From: an uncultured Prevotellaceae bacterium
Lineage (GTDB): Bacteria > Bacteroidota > Bacteroidia > Bacteroidales > Bacteroidaceae
Direction of reading: 5' to 3'
Assembly: GCA_900318995.1 (NCBI GenBank)
Contig: ONMR01000020.1
Span: 1 to 54,251, forward strand
Length of the DNA: 54,251 nt
In this document: positions 36,816 through 45,982 of the stretch, piece by piece
Layout of the letters: every line of letters starts with the position of its first letter
How positions within the stretch are numbered: position 1 is the first letter of the stretch
Made by a program: the position numbers and the translations under genes
The notes under the pieces: generated by a model
Told to the model about the DNA's origin: nothing
What the model saw: the letters and a program-made list of their open reading frames with translations, nothing else
Databases searched by the model: none

Positions 36816-37892
36816 ATGAAAACGAGAGCGATACTAACCTTATCCGCATTATTGGCTTGCGGATATGTCTGCGCGCAGGACCAGCCCACGTCGGCAATGG
36901 TTTTTGAAACATACGAATGGGATTTCGGCACAATAGATGAGGCTGACGGACCTGTATCGCACACATTCCGTTTTGTGAACATATCAAACAACCCTATTCA
37001 GATTGACAACGTGGCCACCAGCTGCGGCTGCACCACAGTACAATATTCCACAGAGCCCATACATGGCGGAGAAGAAGGTGAAATCACCGTAGTCTTTAAC
37101 CCGGCCCGCTACGAGGGCAGTGTGTTCCGTGAGGTTGAGATACTCACCAAAGACCGTCACAATTATGCCAGTCTGACTGTTTATGCCGATGTAAACCCCA
37201 TACCCATGGATATGGAGCACATTTATCCTCATCTGCTGGTCGGAACCATACAGACCAACTCCACGCGCTACCCGTTTGGCTATATAAACCAGGGAGATAG
37301 CGCGACCAAGGTGGTGCGTATAGCCAATGTGGGTGACAAGACCGTGCGATTATCGGTCCAGGCCACAGGAAAAGAACATGGATTGAGTGTGGATTGCCCT
37401 CCGAGCATCGGCCCTAGGGAGACAGCCAGCATACACGTAACATACAACATACCCACAGGTGCGGATTACTTTGGAATGACCCGCGACACCATATGGGTGA
37501 TAGCTGATGGAATAAAACAGGTTCCCATTACCATGAACGCACTCAGGGTTGAAAAGTTTGACCCTGATGACAGCAAAAAACCTGTCATGAGAATAGAACC
37601 ATCGTATGTGGAATTCGGAGAAAAAGCTCCGGGAAAGATATTCAAGAAGACTATTGTAATAGGTAATACAGGTAATGCCGACCTGATATTCCGCGATGTT
37701 GAGCCTATGGAGGGCACAGCTATCAGCATTGAGAGAGGTCAGGTAATCAAGCCCGGCAAGGAACTCAAGGTTAAGGTTGCCGTGACCAACTCCCGCAAGC
37801 CTCACACCACAACAATGGGCTCCATCAACCTCACCACCAACGATCCCACAAGGCCATTCAGGGAATTGAGATTACAAGTGGATACAAAATAA
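36816..37892 (+). CDS. Exported DUF1573 protein
   Basis: A 358-aa protein with a signal peptide (MKTRAILTLSALLACGYVCAQ). The first DUF1573 Ig-like domain shows YEWDFGTIDEADGPVSHTFRF and VATSCGCTTVQYS, and a further Ig-like domain shows PSYVEFGEKAPGKIFKKTI. DUF1573 proteins are very common in Bacteroidetes envelopes, with no firm function. It begins 1 nt after the MBL gene and ends at a strong bidirectional terminator. Confidence 0.9.
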   Translation: MKTRAILTLSALLACGYVCAQDQPTSAMVFETYEWDFGTIDEADGPVSHTFRFVNISNNPIQIDNVATSCGCTTVQYSTEPIHGGEEGEITVVFNPARYEGSVFREVEILTKDRHNYASLTVYADVNPIPMDMEHIYPHLLVGTIQTNSTRYPFGYINQGDSATKVVRIANVGDKTVRLSVQATGKEHGLSVDCPPSIGPRETASIHVTYNIPTGADYFGMTRDTIWVIADGIKQVPITMNALRVEKFDPDDSKKPVMRIEPSYVEFGEKAPGKIFKKTIVIGNTGNADLIFRDVEPMEGTAISIERGQVIKPGKELKVKVAVTNSRKPHTTTMGSINLTTNDPTRPFRELRLQVDTK

Positions 37893-37925
37893 AATGAAGC
37901 CGATTCGTCTGAATCGGCTTCATTT
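37892..37925. terminator. Bidirectional terminator between DUF1573 and GH3 genes
   Basis: A perfect 15-bp stem (AAATGAAGCCGATTC with its reverse complement) around GTCT, A-rich on one side and T-rich on the other. It lies between convergent genes ending at 37892 and 37943. Confidence 0.88.
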
Positions 37926-37942
37926 ATGCTGATTGCAAGCAA

Positions 37943-40588
37943 TTACTTCACCACAAAATCCAGGGACTTGAGGTCCTTGTCAAGTGATGACGGACCGTAC
38001 AGGATCTTGTATCGGCCGGGCATTGCTGCCAGCTCATCAATCTTCTCATCATAGTACTCGAAAGCCTTGGGCTCCAGGGTAATCTTGACCTGTGCAGTCT
38101 GGCCTGCAGGTATGTTCACGCGCTTGAATCCCTTGAGTGACTTGATGGGAGCCTGCGGGTTGTCAAGAGACTTGATGTAGATCTGAACGACCTCATCACC
38201 GTCCATCTTACCGGTATTGGTAACAGGAACAGTAATGTCTACCGTACCGCCGGCCTTGATGCTCTGCTTGGACAGGGTTGCTTCGCCGTATGAGAATGTG
38301 GTGTAGCTCAAGCCGTAACCGAAAGCGTACAGAGGCTCACCCTTGAAGTAGCGGTAGGTAAAGCCATCATCCATGTTATAGTCCTCAACATTGGCGGGCA
38401 GCTGGTCTGTGCTCTTGTAGAAGGTAACCGGCAGACGGCCTGCGGGGTTGTAGTCACCGAACAGTACATCGGCCACAGCCAGACCACCGGCTTGACCGCC
38501 GTACCATGCCTGCAGCAGAGCCTGATACTGGTTCTCAACAGCACCGAATCCGATGGCCGAACCGGAGCAGTTGACCAGGATAACGGGCTTGCCTGTCTTG
38601 TACATAGCCTCCAGCAATTTCAACTGAACATTAGGCAGCTCAATCTTGGTGCGGTCACCGCCCGAGAATCCCTCATAGTTGACGCGCATCTCCTCACCCT
38701 CCAGACGAGCCGATATACCTGATACCATGATGATTACATCGGCATTCTTAACCTTCTGTGCTACTGACTCAAATTCTGCCAGTTTGCGCTGGCTGAGATC
38801 GAATGTCAGGTAAGCCGATCCGCTCTCACCCTTGGTAAAGTCAAGCTGGATATTGTAGGTCTGGCCTTTGACAACCTTGAATGAAGGAGTCTGGCCCTGA
38901 CCGCCACGGCCGCCTCGACCCTGTGCTGGCTGCTTCTGCTCTGCTATCACCTTGCCGTTTACAGTCAGCTTCCAGGTGTCGTTACCACGCAGGTTATAAC
39001 TCAGGTCACCGGTAAAATCAGACTTGTAGGTACCGGTCATGCGGGCAGAGAAGTTGGTGAACTCCACCCCCTCAGCAAAACGGTAGTCACCCATGGTACG
39101 CATGTTGATCTCATTGTAGAAACCGGTATTGACGGGCTTGCCGCTCATGGTGGTGTTGTTCCAGAATTCGGCGTAGAGTCCGCGTCCGTTATTGAGGTCA
39201 CCCAGATGGCTTACGGTAAGATAATCATCGGCCAGCTCACAACCGCGGTCATAAATGATGTTGGCGTTAGGAACCTTGGCCCTGATAGCCTGAAGTATCG
39301 AAATCTGATTCTCGCGTGTGGGAGTACCGTTGTAGTTTCCGTACTGCATCGATACATTATCGGCATTGGGACCAACCACAGCTATTGTCAGACCCTCTTT
39401 CTTAAGAGGAAGTATGTTACCCTGATTCTTGAGCAAAACCATAGCCTCATCGGCAGCCTTATGTGCCAGGGCTGTATGAGCGGGGCTGCTTATGTCATCG
39501 GCACCCAGGTCCTTCCAGGGATCCATCTCAACGGGATCATGCATGCCCAGTTCAAAGCGAGAACGAAGTATGCGGCGCAGGGAAACATCAATGTCGGCTT
39601 CGCTTATCTTTCCCTCCTTCATAGCCTGCACCAGAGCGTTGTAGCTGGTTCCGCACTCAATGTCAGTACCCGACAGAACGGCATCCACACTGGCATCGAC
39701 TGCATTGGCATGTGTCTCGTGCTGGCCGCGGTTATAGAAGTTGTTTATGGCACCGCAGTCCGATACAACCAGAGCCTTGAATCCCCACTTGTTGCGCAGG
39801 ATATCAGTGAGCAGACGGTCACTGCCGCAGCAGGGCTCGCCCTCATAAGCGTTGTAGGCGCACATCACCTCCTGGACATTGGCCTCGGTCACCAGAGTCT
39901 TGAATGCGGGCAGATAGGTCTCCCACAGGTCACGCTGGCTTACGCTTACATTAAAACGGTGACGGTTAGCCTCCAGGCCGCTGTGAACGGCATAGTGCTT
40001 GGCGCACGCATGCGTCTTGTAGTACTTGGGGTTGTCGCCCTGCATACCTTTAACCAGAGCTGTACCCATCTTACCGGTCAGATACGGGTCCTCACCGCTG
40101 GTCTCCTGGCCGCGTCCCCAGCGCGGGTCACGGAAAATGTTGATGTTGGGGCACCAGAATGAGAGTCCCTGATGCCATGCTCCGCCAGTTGCTCTGGTCT
40201 TGCCGAACTGGTTGTGGTCCGATGTATTCCAATGAGCGCGGGCCTCATCGGACACTGCCGTATATACATCAAACTGCTGGGCGTCATCGAAAGTGGCAGC
40301 CAATGCAATTGCCTGCGGGAATACCGTGGCGCCGTTCATGCAGATACCGTGACAGGCCTCCGACCACCAGTTGTAGGCAGGAATGCCCAGACTGTCAATG
40401 GAAATGGAGCCGTTCATCATAAGGCCCACCTTCTCCTCGGGGCTCAACAGCGAGAGCAGGTTCTCAACTCTCTTCTCAATTTTGAGGTTAGGATTCTGGA
40501 ACGGATACTCATACTTGGAGTTTCCGCCTCCGCATGCCGTAAGTGACAGCGCCACTGCCCCCACAGCCAAAGCATTAAAGATTTTCAT
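37943..40588 (-). CDS. GH3 beta-glycosidase lipoprotein with PA14-like insert
   Basis: An 881-aa exported GH3 enzyme (beta-glucosidase/beta-xylosidase class). The lipobox is LSLTACGGG. The N-terminal GH3 barrel shows SEACHGICMNGATVFPQAI, RWGRGQETSGEDPYL, KHYAVHSGLEANRH and the nucleophile Asp277 in ALVVSDCGAIN. A PA14-like module is inserted (GLYAEFWNNTTMSGK ... NDTWKLTVNGKVI) with a Gly-rich loop QPAQGRGGRGGQGQ. The second GH3 domain and a fibronectin-III-like C-terminus follow (SYTTFSYGEATLSK, GDEVVQIYIK). It is 22 nt downstream of the histidine phosphatase gene, same strand. Confidence 0.93.
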   Translation of the reverse strand: MKIFNALAVGAVALSLTACGGGNSKYEYPFQNPNLKIEKRVENLLSLLSPEEKVGLMMNGSISIDSLGIPAYNWWSEACHGICMNGATVFPQAIALAATFDDAQQFDVYTAVSDEARAHWNTSDHNQFGKTRATGGAWHQGLSFWCPNINIFRDPRWGRGQETSGEDPYLTGKMGTALVKGMQGDNPKYYKTHACAKHYAVHSGLEANRHRFNVSVSQRDLWETYLPAFKTLVTEANVQEVMCAYNAYEGEPCCGSDRLLTDILRNKWGFKALVVSDCGAINNFYNRGQHETHANAVDASVDAVLSGTDIECGTSYNALVQAMKEGKISEADIDVSLRRILRSRFELGMHDPVEMDPWKDLGADDISSPAHTALAHKAADEAMVLLKNQGNILPLKKEGLTIAVVGPNADNVSMQYGNYNGTPTRENQISILQAIRAKVPNANIIYDRGCELADDYLTVSHLGDLNNGRGLYAEFWNNTTMSGKPVNTGFYNEINMRTMGDYRFAEGVEFTNFSARMTGTYKSDFTGDLSYNLRGNDTWKLTVNGKVIAEQKQPAQGRGGRGGQGQTPSFKVVKGQTYNIQLDFTKGESGSAYLTFDLSQRKLAEFESVAQKVKNADVIIMVSGISARLEGEEMRVNYEGFSGGDRTKIELPNVQLKLLEAMYKTGKPVILVNCSGSAIGFGAVENQYQALLQAWYGGQAGGLAVADVLFGDYNPAGRLPVTFYKSTDQLPANVEDYNMDDGFTYRYFKGEPLYAFGYGLSYTTFSYGEATLSKQSIKAGGTVDITVPVTNTGKMDGDEVVQIYIKSLDNPQAPIKSLKGFKRVNIPAGQTAQVKITLEPKAFEYYDEKIDELAAMPGRYKILYGPSSLDKDLKSLDFVVK

Positions 40589-40610
40589 AACAGGTTTTAT
40601 ATTGGTTAGT

Positions 40611-41999
40611 TCAGTTAGTTGCGGTATTTATCTCCTGGCGGAAACTGCGGCTTCTTGATGATGACTCCTCTACGGGGGTATCATCATGGGCCTTATAGTC
40701 CTCCCAGTAGTCAATCTTGTCCTGATAGAATTTCCTGACGTCCTCCCAACGGTAGTAGGGTTTCTGTTCCCTACCCTTGGCATCCTTATAGAAAGGTACT
40801 GACTCCGGCAGGGTGGCCTCCTCCTCGTTCATCAGGAACTTGACAATTACATTACCCTTCCTGTCACGGAAAAACACCCATTGTACATTGCCGCCCATAT
40901 GAGCCAGGTCATAAGCTACCCAGTGGTCCGCCACACTCTCCAGGTCATCAGTACTGTATCCCGATCCGTTCAGGTCCAGGAGCGAAAAGAATGACATCAG
41001 GGTGACTTCATGGCCATAGCGGAGCATCACACTCACTCCGTTTCCGGCCAGTGCTTCATCGGCGAAATCAATGAAATTCTGCAGCGTCACGCAGTGTCCG
41101 TAAGGAACGACATTATCTGTAAGCGGTGAATAACCGCCCTGTGAGTACCAGCGCATGTTGTTCATAAGGAACAGGTCATACCACTCATCGTATGTAAAAA
41201 CGTCATTCAAGTCTACACCGGGATCCGATCCCTGCGCATATGATGCCAGGTCATACAAAGACGAATAGAGGCTGCCGCTCTGATCACGTCCCTGGACATC
41301 GGTTATGTATGCCGGATCCTTGAACAGTGCCTTCATAAGGCGCTCCGGGTGAGTATGGCGCTGGTTGAACTCCTGAACTGCGGCATTTATCTTGCGTTTA
41401 TGGGCCGATACCGCCCTGTCCTCGGTATACATCCAGGGCTCATCATGGTTACTGGAGTCATAGTCAATCCTTATCTTGGGGCGCATACGGATAATCTGCA
41501 TCAGGGCCGAATATTCACTGACCAGCACGCGATGGGACGTGGTGGAACGGGCCATGATTGTCTTGCCGTCCTTAAAAAGTTCAGGATAATTCTCCACCAT
41601 ACGGCGTGCTATATCACGATGCTGCTGCATACCTTTGGGAGTAAGGTCACCGGCACGCTGGTCTGCTTCGGCGCGTATTATCCCTACACGGCGCAACACA
41701 TCCTTGCCGAAATCCGTCAATGCACCAGCATCATCGGCTTCCTTAAGTATATTGTAAGGACGGTCATAATTTGAGGCATTGTCCAGGAAACGGGACCCGT
41801 GACGTCCGAAATGTGTCAGATATACCGGTTTAAAACCTTTAGGAGCCGGTGTCAGGGGCTCAGTGGGAGCAATATACTCATATACTGAACCGGCAAACTT
41901 GCCTAAGTTCTCCGCACTCATCTGGTCCTTTTTTATCACTTTGGCATCAGCACTGAAAAACAGAGTAAATACCGAAAGAATAAATATCAATCTTTTCAT
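40611..41999 (-). CDS. Exported histidine phosphatase, MINPP/phytase-like
   Basis: A 462-aa branch-2 histidine acid phosphatase with a signal peptide (MKRLIFILSVFTLFFSADA). The phosphohistidine motif is YLTHFGRHGSRFL, and the distal proton donor is probably in LRYGHEVTLMSF. The His-Glu form resembles the HAE motif of MINPP-type inositol-polyphosphate phosphatases rather than the HD of classical phytases. Role in removing phosphate from phytate or other plant phosphates is inferred. It lies upstream of the GH3 gene in one operon and divergent from mgtC. Confidence 0.8.
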   Translation of the reverse strand: MKRLIFILSVFTLFFSADAKVIKKDQMSAENLGKFAGSVYEYIAPTEPLTPAPKGFKPVYLTHFGRHGSRFLDNASNYDRPYNILKEADDAGALTDFGKDVLRRVGIIRAEADQRAGDLTPKGMQQHRDIARRMVENYPELFKDGKTIMARSTTSHRVLVSEYSALMQIIRMRPKIRIDYDSSNHDEPWMYTEDRAVSAHKRKINAAVQEFNQRHTHPERLMKALFKDPAYITDVQGRDQSGSLYSSLYDLASYAQGSDPGVDLNDVFTYDEWYDLFLMNNMRWYSQGGYSPLTDNVVPYGHCVTLQNFIDFADEALAGNGVSVMLRYGHEVTLMSFFSLLDLNGSGYSTDDLESVADHWVAYDLAHMGGNVQWVFFRDRKGNVIVKFLMNEEEATLPESVPFYKDAKGREQKPYYRWEDVRKFYQDKIDYWEDYKAHDDTPVEESSSRSRSFRQEINTATN

Positions 42000-42018
42000 T
42001 GGAATAGTAATTTGCTCG

Positions 42019-42026
42019 TAAAGATA
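42019..42026 (-). promoter_or_regulatory. Candidate -7 element of the phosphatase-GH3 operon
   Basis: The minus strand reads TATCTTTA, one mismatch from TAnnTTTG, 19 nt before the ATG at 41999. It overlaps the divergent mgtC promoter region. Confidence 0.4.
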
Positions 42027-42036
42027 ATTAATTGAT

Positions 42037-42044
42037 TATTTTTG
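42037..42044 (+). promoter_or_regulatory. -7 element of mgtC-like gene
   Basis: TATTTTTG matches TAnnTTTG fully; a TTTG lies 22 nt upstream at 42011-42014. The ATG at 42067 is 22 nt downstream. Confidence 0.55.
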
Positions 42045-42066
42045 CAGAAAGATTAACCGTTTTTTT

Positions 42067-42561
42067 ATGCTTACTGAGAGTATCGCCATTACAAGGATTC
42101 TGATCAGCGCGCTTTTGGGATGTATCATCGGCCTGGAGCGTTACATACACAAACATCCGGCCGGAGTGAGGACTTTCATGCTCATATGCATGGCCTCTAC
42201 ACTTGCCACGCTGGCATCCATATGGATATGCCAGTCCAACCTCAACCTGATAAACGGTGACCCTGGCCGTATTGCAGCACAAGTGGTAACCGGCATCGGT
42301 TTTATAGGCGCCGGACTTATAATCAAGAACAAATACGATGTATCCGGTCTGACTACGGCTGCCAGTATATTTGCAACCAGTATAATAGGTATTGCGGTCG
42401 GTGTCGGTCTGATCAAAGTATCGGTTGTAGTCACTGTGATAGTGACTCTGGTGCTGGCATCATCTTTCCTTTTCCATGAGGGCAACTCACGTGAGATTGC
42501 GCTCGAAAAGATGGAGCAGGATGAGAAAAGCAGCAAGGATAATTCAGAAAACAAACAATAA
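42067..42561 (+). CDS. MgtC/SapB family membrane protein
   Basis: A 164-aa protein with about five hydrophobic helices. The conserved MgtC signature is LISALLGCIIGLERYIHKHPAGVRTFML, then VVTGIGFIGAGLIIK and VSGLTTAASIFATSIIGIAVG. It is the short form without the C-terminal ACT-like domain. MgtC proteins affect ATP synthase and growth in low Mg or phosphate; the role here is unknown. Its stop is 6 nt before the esterase-GH51 gene, so they are probably cotranscribed. Confidence 0.92.
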   Translation: MLTESIAITRILISALLGCIIGLERYIHKHPAGVRTFMLICMASTLATLASIWICQSNLNLINGDPGRIAAQVVTGIGFIGAGLIIKNKYDVSGLTTAASIFATSIIGIAVGVGLIKVSVVVTVIVTLVLASSFLFHEGNSREIALEKMEQDEKSSKDNSENKQ

Positions 42562-42567
42562 GAATCA

Positions 42568-45500
42568 ATGAAAACAAGATTAATGATTGTTGCAGCGGCA
42601 GTGCTGATGACTCTGTCGCTCAAGGCTCAGCAGCCTGACCCCAATTTCTTTATCTATCTCTGTTTCGGTCAGTCCAATATGGAGGCCGGAGCCACTCCTG
42701 CCGATCAGGACAAGGATTGGAACGACCCGCGTTTCCAGTTCGTGGCAGCAGTGGACATGCCCCGTTTTGACCGCAAGATGGGCCAGTGGTACACCGCAAC
42801 GCCCCCTATCTGCCGCCAGAGCAACAACCTGGGCCCGGTGGATTTCTTCGGACGTAAGATGATTGAGGAACTGCCCAGCCAGTACCGTGTAGGCGTAATC
42901 AACGTATCCGTAGCCGGTGCCAAGCTGGAGCTATGGGACAAGGATGCCTGTGAGGAGTATCTGGCAATGGAGGCTGCCGACCCGTCACGCAGCTGGCTGG
43001 TCAACATGGCCAAGGAGTATGACATGAGTCCCTACCAGCGCATAGTCGATATGGCCCGTATCGCCCAGAAATCGGGTGTAATAAAGGGTATGCTGGTACA
43101 TCAGGGCGAATCCAACCCAGACGATGACCAGTGGTGCGGCCGTCTCAAGAAGATTCACGATGACCTCTGCCATGACCTGGGTCTCAACCCCGATGAGATA
43201 CCTATCCTGGCCGGAGAGCTCAAGCAGGCCGAGCAGGGAGGTGCCTGCGCAGCATTCAATGAGGTTGTCCTGGCCAACCTGCCCAAGACTATGAAGAACG
43301 GATACGTTATCTCATCACTGGGTTGCGAGAGCACCGGCGACCAGTTCCATTTCAGCACCGAAGGTATGCGCCTGATGGGTTACCGCATGGCCGAGAAGAT
43401 GCTCCAGCTGCAGGGATTCAAGCCCGTACAGGAGCGTGAGGTTACACTCAATCTTAAGAAGAAAGGCCTGGGTATAGAAATCAGCCCCACCCTGGCAGGT
43501 ATATTCTTTGAGGATATCAACCAGTCACTTGACGGCGGTATCTGCGCCCAGCTTATACAGAACCACTCCTTCCAGGCATACAATGTACCCGATGCACCAT
43601 CTAACCTGAAAGAGAAGGAGTTTTCATACTCTGACACCGTATTCTTCGGCTGGACAGTGATAAGGAAGGAAGGTGCCAGGGGCCAGGCACATGCCGTAGC
43701 CGACAAGCCTCTGGTAAAGGACCTGAAACGTTACTATGACTACGATCCGGCCGACAGGTATGATGATGAACTGCGCTATGCTCAGTACAGCGTCCGTTTT
43801 GACATTGAGGATGCCGGTCAGGGAATGGGAATAGCCGCCAACGGTTTCGGAACCGCCCCCTACGGCAGCGAGCGTCAGGGCAACTACTACTCAAACAACA
43901 CTCAGAAAGCCTCCATCCCGGCACAGCAGGGAGTAAGCTATGACCTTACGCTTTATCTGGCAGGACAGTCATATCCCGGCACCATAACCGTGCAGCTGGA
44001 GGATGCCAACGGTCAGCCCAACTCAAATGCAATAACCATATCACGCCTTGGAGGTGACTGGAAGAAATACACCGGACAGCTTAAGGCTGAACGCTCAGTC
44101 GACAGCCGCCTGAGTATCATTGCCGATAAGCCCGGAACATTCTGGCTTGACTACGTAACCCTGCTTCCCGAGTCTTCACAACTCTGGCAGGACGGCAAGT
44201 TCGGTCCCTTCCGCAAGGATCTGATGCAGGCTCTCTCAGACCTTCACCCCACATTCATGAGGTTCCCCGGCGGATGCGCCAGCGAGGGTACCAACTACTT
44301 CGGACAGCCTTTCTGGAAGAACTCTGTCGGACCCGAAGAGGAAAGAATAGGATTCCGCAACCACTGGGGATACTGGACTTCGCAATATGTAGGCTTTTAC
44401 GAGTATCTGCTTATGGCAGAATCACTGGGCGCAACTCCGCTGCCCGTGCTCAACAACGGCGTAACCTGCCAGTTTGCAGGCCATCAGTACATAGCACCAC
44501 TTGAAACCGAGGCCGACCGCAAGCGTTTCCATGACATATTCGTGAATGACGCCCTGGATTTCATAGAGTTCTGCAACGGAGGCACCGATACCAAATGGGG
44601 TAAGATGCGTGCCGATATGGGGCACCCCCAGCCTTTCAACCTCAAGTACCTGGGTATAGGTAACGAGAACAAGGGACCGGAGTTCTGGGAGCGTTTTGAC
44701 ATCATATATAAAGAGGTGCAGGCCAAATATCCGGACATCATCATAGTCTCCACCGCAGGCTCCGCCGCCGACGGCCGGGAGTTCAACGAGAACATGCATG
44801 AGATTGACACCAAATATCAGAATACAGTGGTTGATGAGCACTACTACCGCAACAACCAGTGGTTCTACACCAACGGTGACCGCTACAATGCCGATAAGGT
44901 TCGCGGTGCCGACGGCCTGACCTATGACCGCAAGCGCCCCACCCGCGTATTCGTAGGCGAGTTTGCCAACAACAGCAGCAACAACGATTTTGCATCGGCC
45001 ATGGCTGAGGCTGCCTACTGGACCAGCCTGGAGCGCAACAGTGATATGGTAGTGATGGCTGCCTATGCTCCGCTGTTCTGCAAGAAGGGATTCAACAAGT
45101 GGAACTCCAACCTTATCTGGTTCGATAACCGCGGCATGTGGCGCACCACCAACTACTACTACCAGGCTCTATTCAGTGAGGCCGGTAACCGCGCTTTCCA
45201 GATGACCGACGTAATGAACGGCTCTGAGGCCGACAAGAGCATCTACACATCACCCACAGTCGATACCAAGACCGGTGAGGTTTACATCAAGTTCGTCAAC
45301 TCTGAGGCCGTGGATAAGGAGTTGACCATCAACATGGGCAAGGGCCAGAAGCGCAAGAAATACACCGCAACTGTCGACTTTATCTCATCACATGACACCA
45401 AGATCAAGAACCAGGGTGACCAGAACACCTTTGCAGGTGCACAGCCGCAGGCTCAGCAGCTGCAGGGCGGACGTCCCGGACCCTTCGGAGGATTCGGTGG

Positions 45501-45633
45501 CAACCGTAACCGCGTGAGCTATACCGAAGCCGTAGTGCCCCACACCAAGAACTACGGAACCATCCAAAAACAGTTCACCCTAACCCTCCCCGAGAACTCC
45601 ATCGGAATCATCAAACTCACTCCCACTAAGTGA
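42568..45633 (+). CDS. Bifunctional carbohydrate esterase (SGNH/SASA) plus GH51 alpha-L-arabinofuranosidase
   Basis: A 1021-aa exported fusion. After a signal peptide (to about residue 20) comes an SGNH sialate-O-acetylesterase-like/CE6-like esterase domain (about 25-285). Its nucleophile Ser36 is in CFGQSNME, LVHQGESNPDD holds His178, and Asp258/His261 are in GDQFHFS. From about 295 is a GH51 enzyme: GIEISPTLAGIFFEDINQSLDGG, a carbohydrate-binding insert, FMRFPGGC, acid/base Glu700 in GIGNENKG and nucleophile Glu798 in RVFVGEFANN. Near the C-terminus is a Gly-rich loop (GGRPGPFGGFGGNRNR). It should deacetylate and remove arabinose from pectic arabinan or arabinoxylan; substrates are inferred. 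A terminator follows at 45654-45693. Confidence 0.9.
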   Translation: MKTRLMIVAAAVLMTLSLKAQQPDPNFFIYLCFGQSNMEAGATPADQDKDWNDPRFQFVAAVDMPRFDRKMGQWYTATPPICRQSNNLGPVDFFGRKMIEELPSQYRVGVINVSVAGAKLELWDKDACEEYLAMEAADPSRSWLVNMAKEYDMSPYQRIVDMARIAQKSGVIKGMLVHQGESNPDDDQWCGRLKKIHDDLCHDLGLNPDEIPILAGELKQAEQGGACAAFNEVVLANLPKTMKNGYVISSLGCESTGDQFHFSTEGMRLMGYRMAEKMLQLQGFKPVQEREVTLNLKKKGLGIEISPTLAGIFFEDINQSLDGGICAQLIQNHSFQAYNVPDAPSNLKEKEFSYSDTVFFGWTVIRKEGARGQAHAVADKPLVKDLKRYYDYDPADRYDDELRYAQYSVRFDIEDAGQGMGIAANGFGTAPYGSERQGNYYSNNTQKASIPAQQGVSYDLTLYLAGQSYPGTITVQLEDANGQPNSNAITISRLGGDWKKYTGQLKAERSVDSRLSIIADKPGTFWLDYVTLLPESSQLWQDGKFGPFRKDLMQALSDLHPTFMRFPGGCASEGTNYFGQPFWKNSVGPEEERIGFRNHWGYWTSQYVGFYEYLLMAESLGATPLPVLNNGVTCQFAGHQYIAPLETEADRKRFHDIFVNDALDFIEFCNGGTDTKWGKMRADMGHPQPFNLKYLGIGNENKGPEFWERFDIIYKEVQAKYPDIIIVSTAGSAADGREFNENMHEIDTKYQNTVVDEHYYRNNQWFYTNGDRYNADKVRGADGLTYDRKRPTRVFVGEFANNSSNNDFASAMAEAAYWTSLERNSDMVVMAAYAPLFCKKGFNKWNSNLIWFDNRGMWRTTNYYYQALFSEAGNRAFQMTDVMNGSEADKSIYTSPTVDTKTGEVYIKFVNSEAVDKELTINMGKGQKRKKYTATVDFISSHDTKIKNQGDQNTFAGAQPQAQQLQGGRPGPFGGFGGNRNRVSYTEAVVPHTKNYGTIQKQFTLTLPENSIGIIKLTPTK

Positions 45634-45653
45634 ATTGATACAATAAATGATAT

Positions 45654-45693
45654 GAACAGCGCCCGAAATAATCTGGCGCTGTTCTTTTTTTTT
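45654..45693 (+). terminator. Terminator of the esterase-GH51 gene
   Basis: GAACAGCGCC pairs with GGCGCTGTTC (10 bp) across CGAAATAATCT-type loop sequence, followed by nine T residues. It lies 21 nt after the stop. Confidence 0.88.
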
Positions 45694-45715
45694 ATCAGGA
45701 TGGAGAGGTTCCTGT

Positions 45716-45907
45716 TTTGCACAATTAGGAAAAAGGACCTTATGGTATTGGGGAGTCTCGCACCCACGCGTGACCAGTGGGAGGGGCCCGCGACAGGTTG
45801 TAGCTATTCTGGAACTAGGAACTTGTTCATAGTTTCGGAATAGATACAAGATGTTGTGGGAGGGCATTCTCCCCAATACCATAAGGTCCTTTTTCCAATT
45901 GTGCAAA
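45716..45907. repeat. Long inverted-repeat intergenic element B (39/40-bp arms)
   Basis: The arms at 45716-45755 and 45869-45907 are inverted copies identical over 39 positions, with one 1-nt indel. They run from TTTGCACAATT to TATTGGGGAG and enclose 113 bp. The element lies between two complete terminators of convergent genes, so it is not needed as a terminator and looks like an inserted unit. On the minus strand its core contains GGGCCCCTCCC, then CTG, CGCG, GGGTG and CGA, as in element A, plus a separate CCCTCCCAC. No ORF with a recognisable product lies inside. This accounts for most of the gene-free stretch 45634-45982. Confidence 0.78.
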
Positions 45908-45930
45908 TAGCAGACTCTCCCAAGGTGCAC

Positions 45931-45963
45931 AAAAAATCAGGGGACCCGAAAGAGCCCCCTGAT
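45931..45963 (-). terminator. Terminator of the outer-membrane barrel gene
   Basis: On the minus strand ATCAGGGGGCTC pairs with GGGTCCCCTGAT (12 bp, two G-T pairs) around TTTC, followed by six T residues. It lies 19 nt after the stop at 45983. Confidence 0.85.
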
Positions 45964-45982
45964 GTAAGTGTTGTGCAGATGC

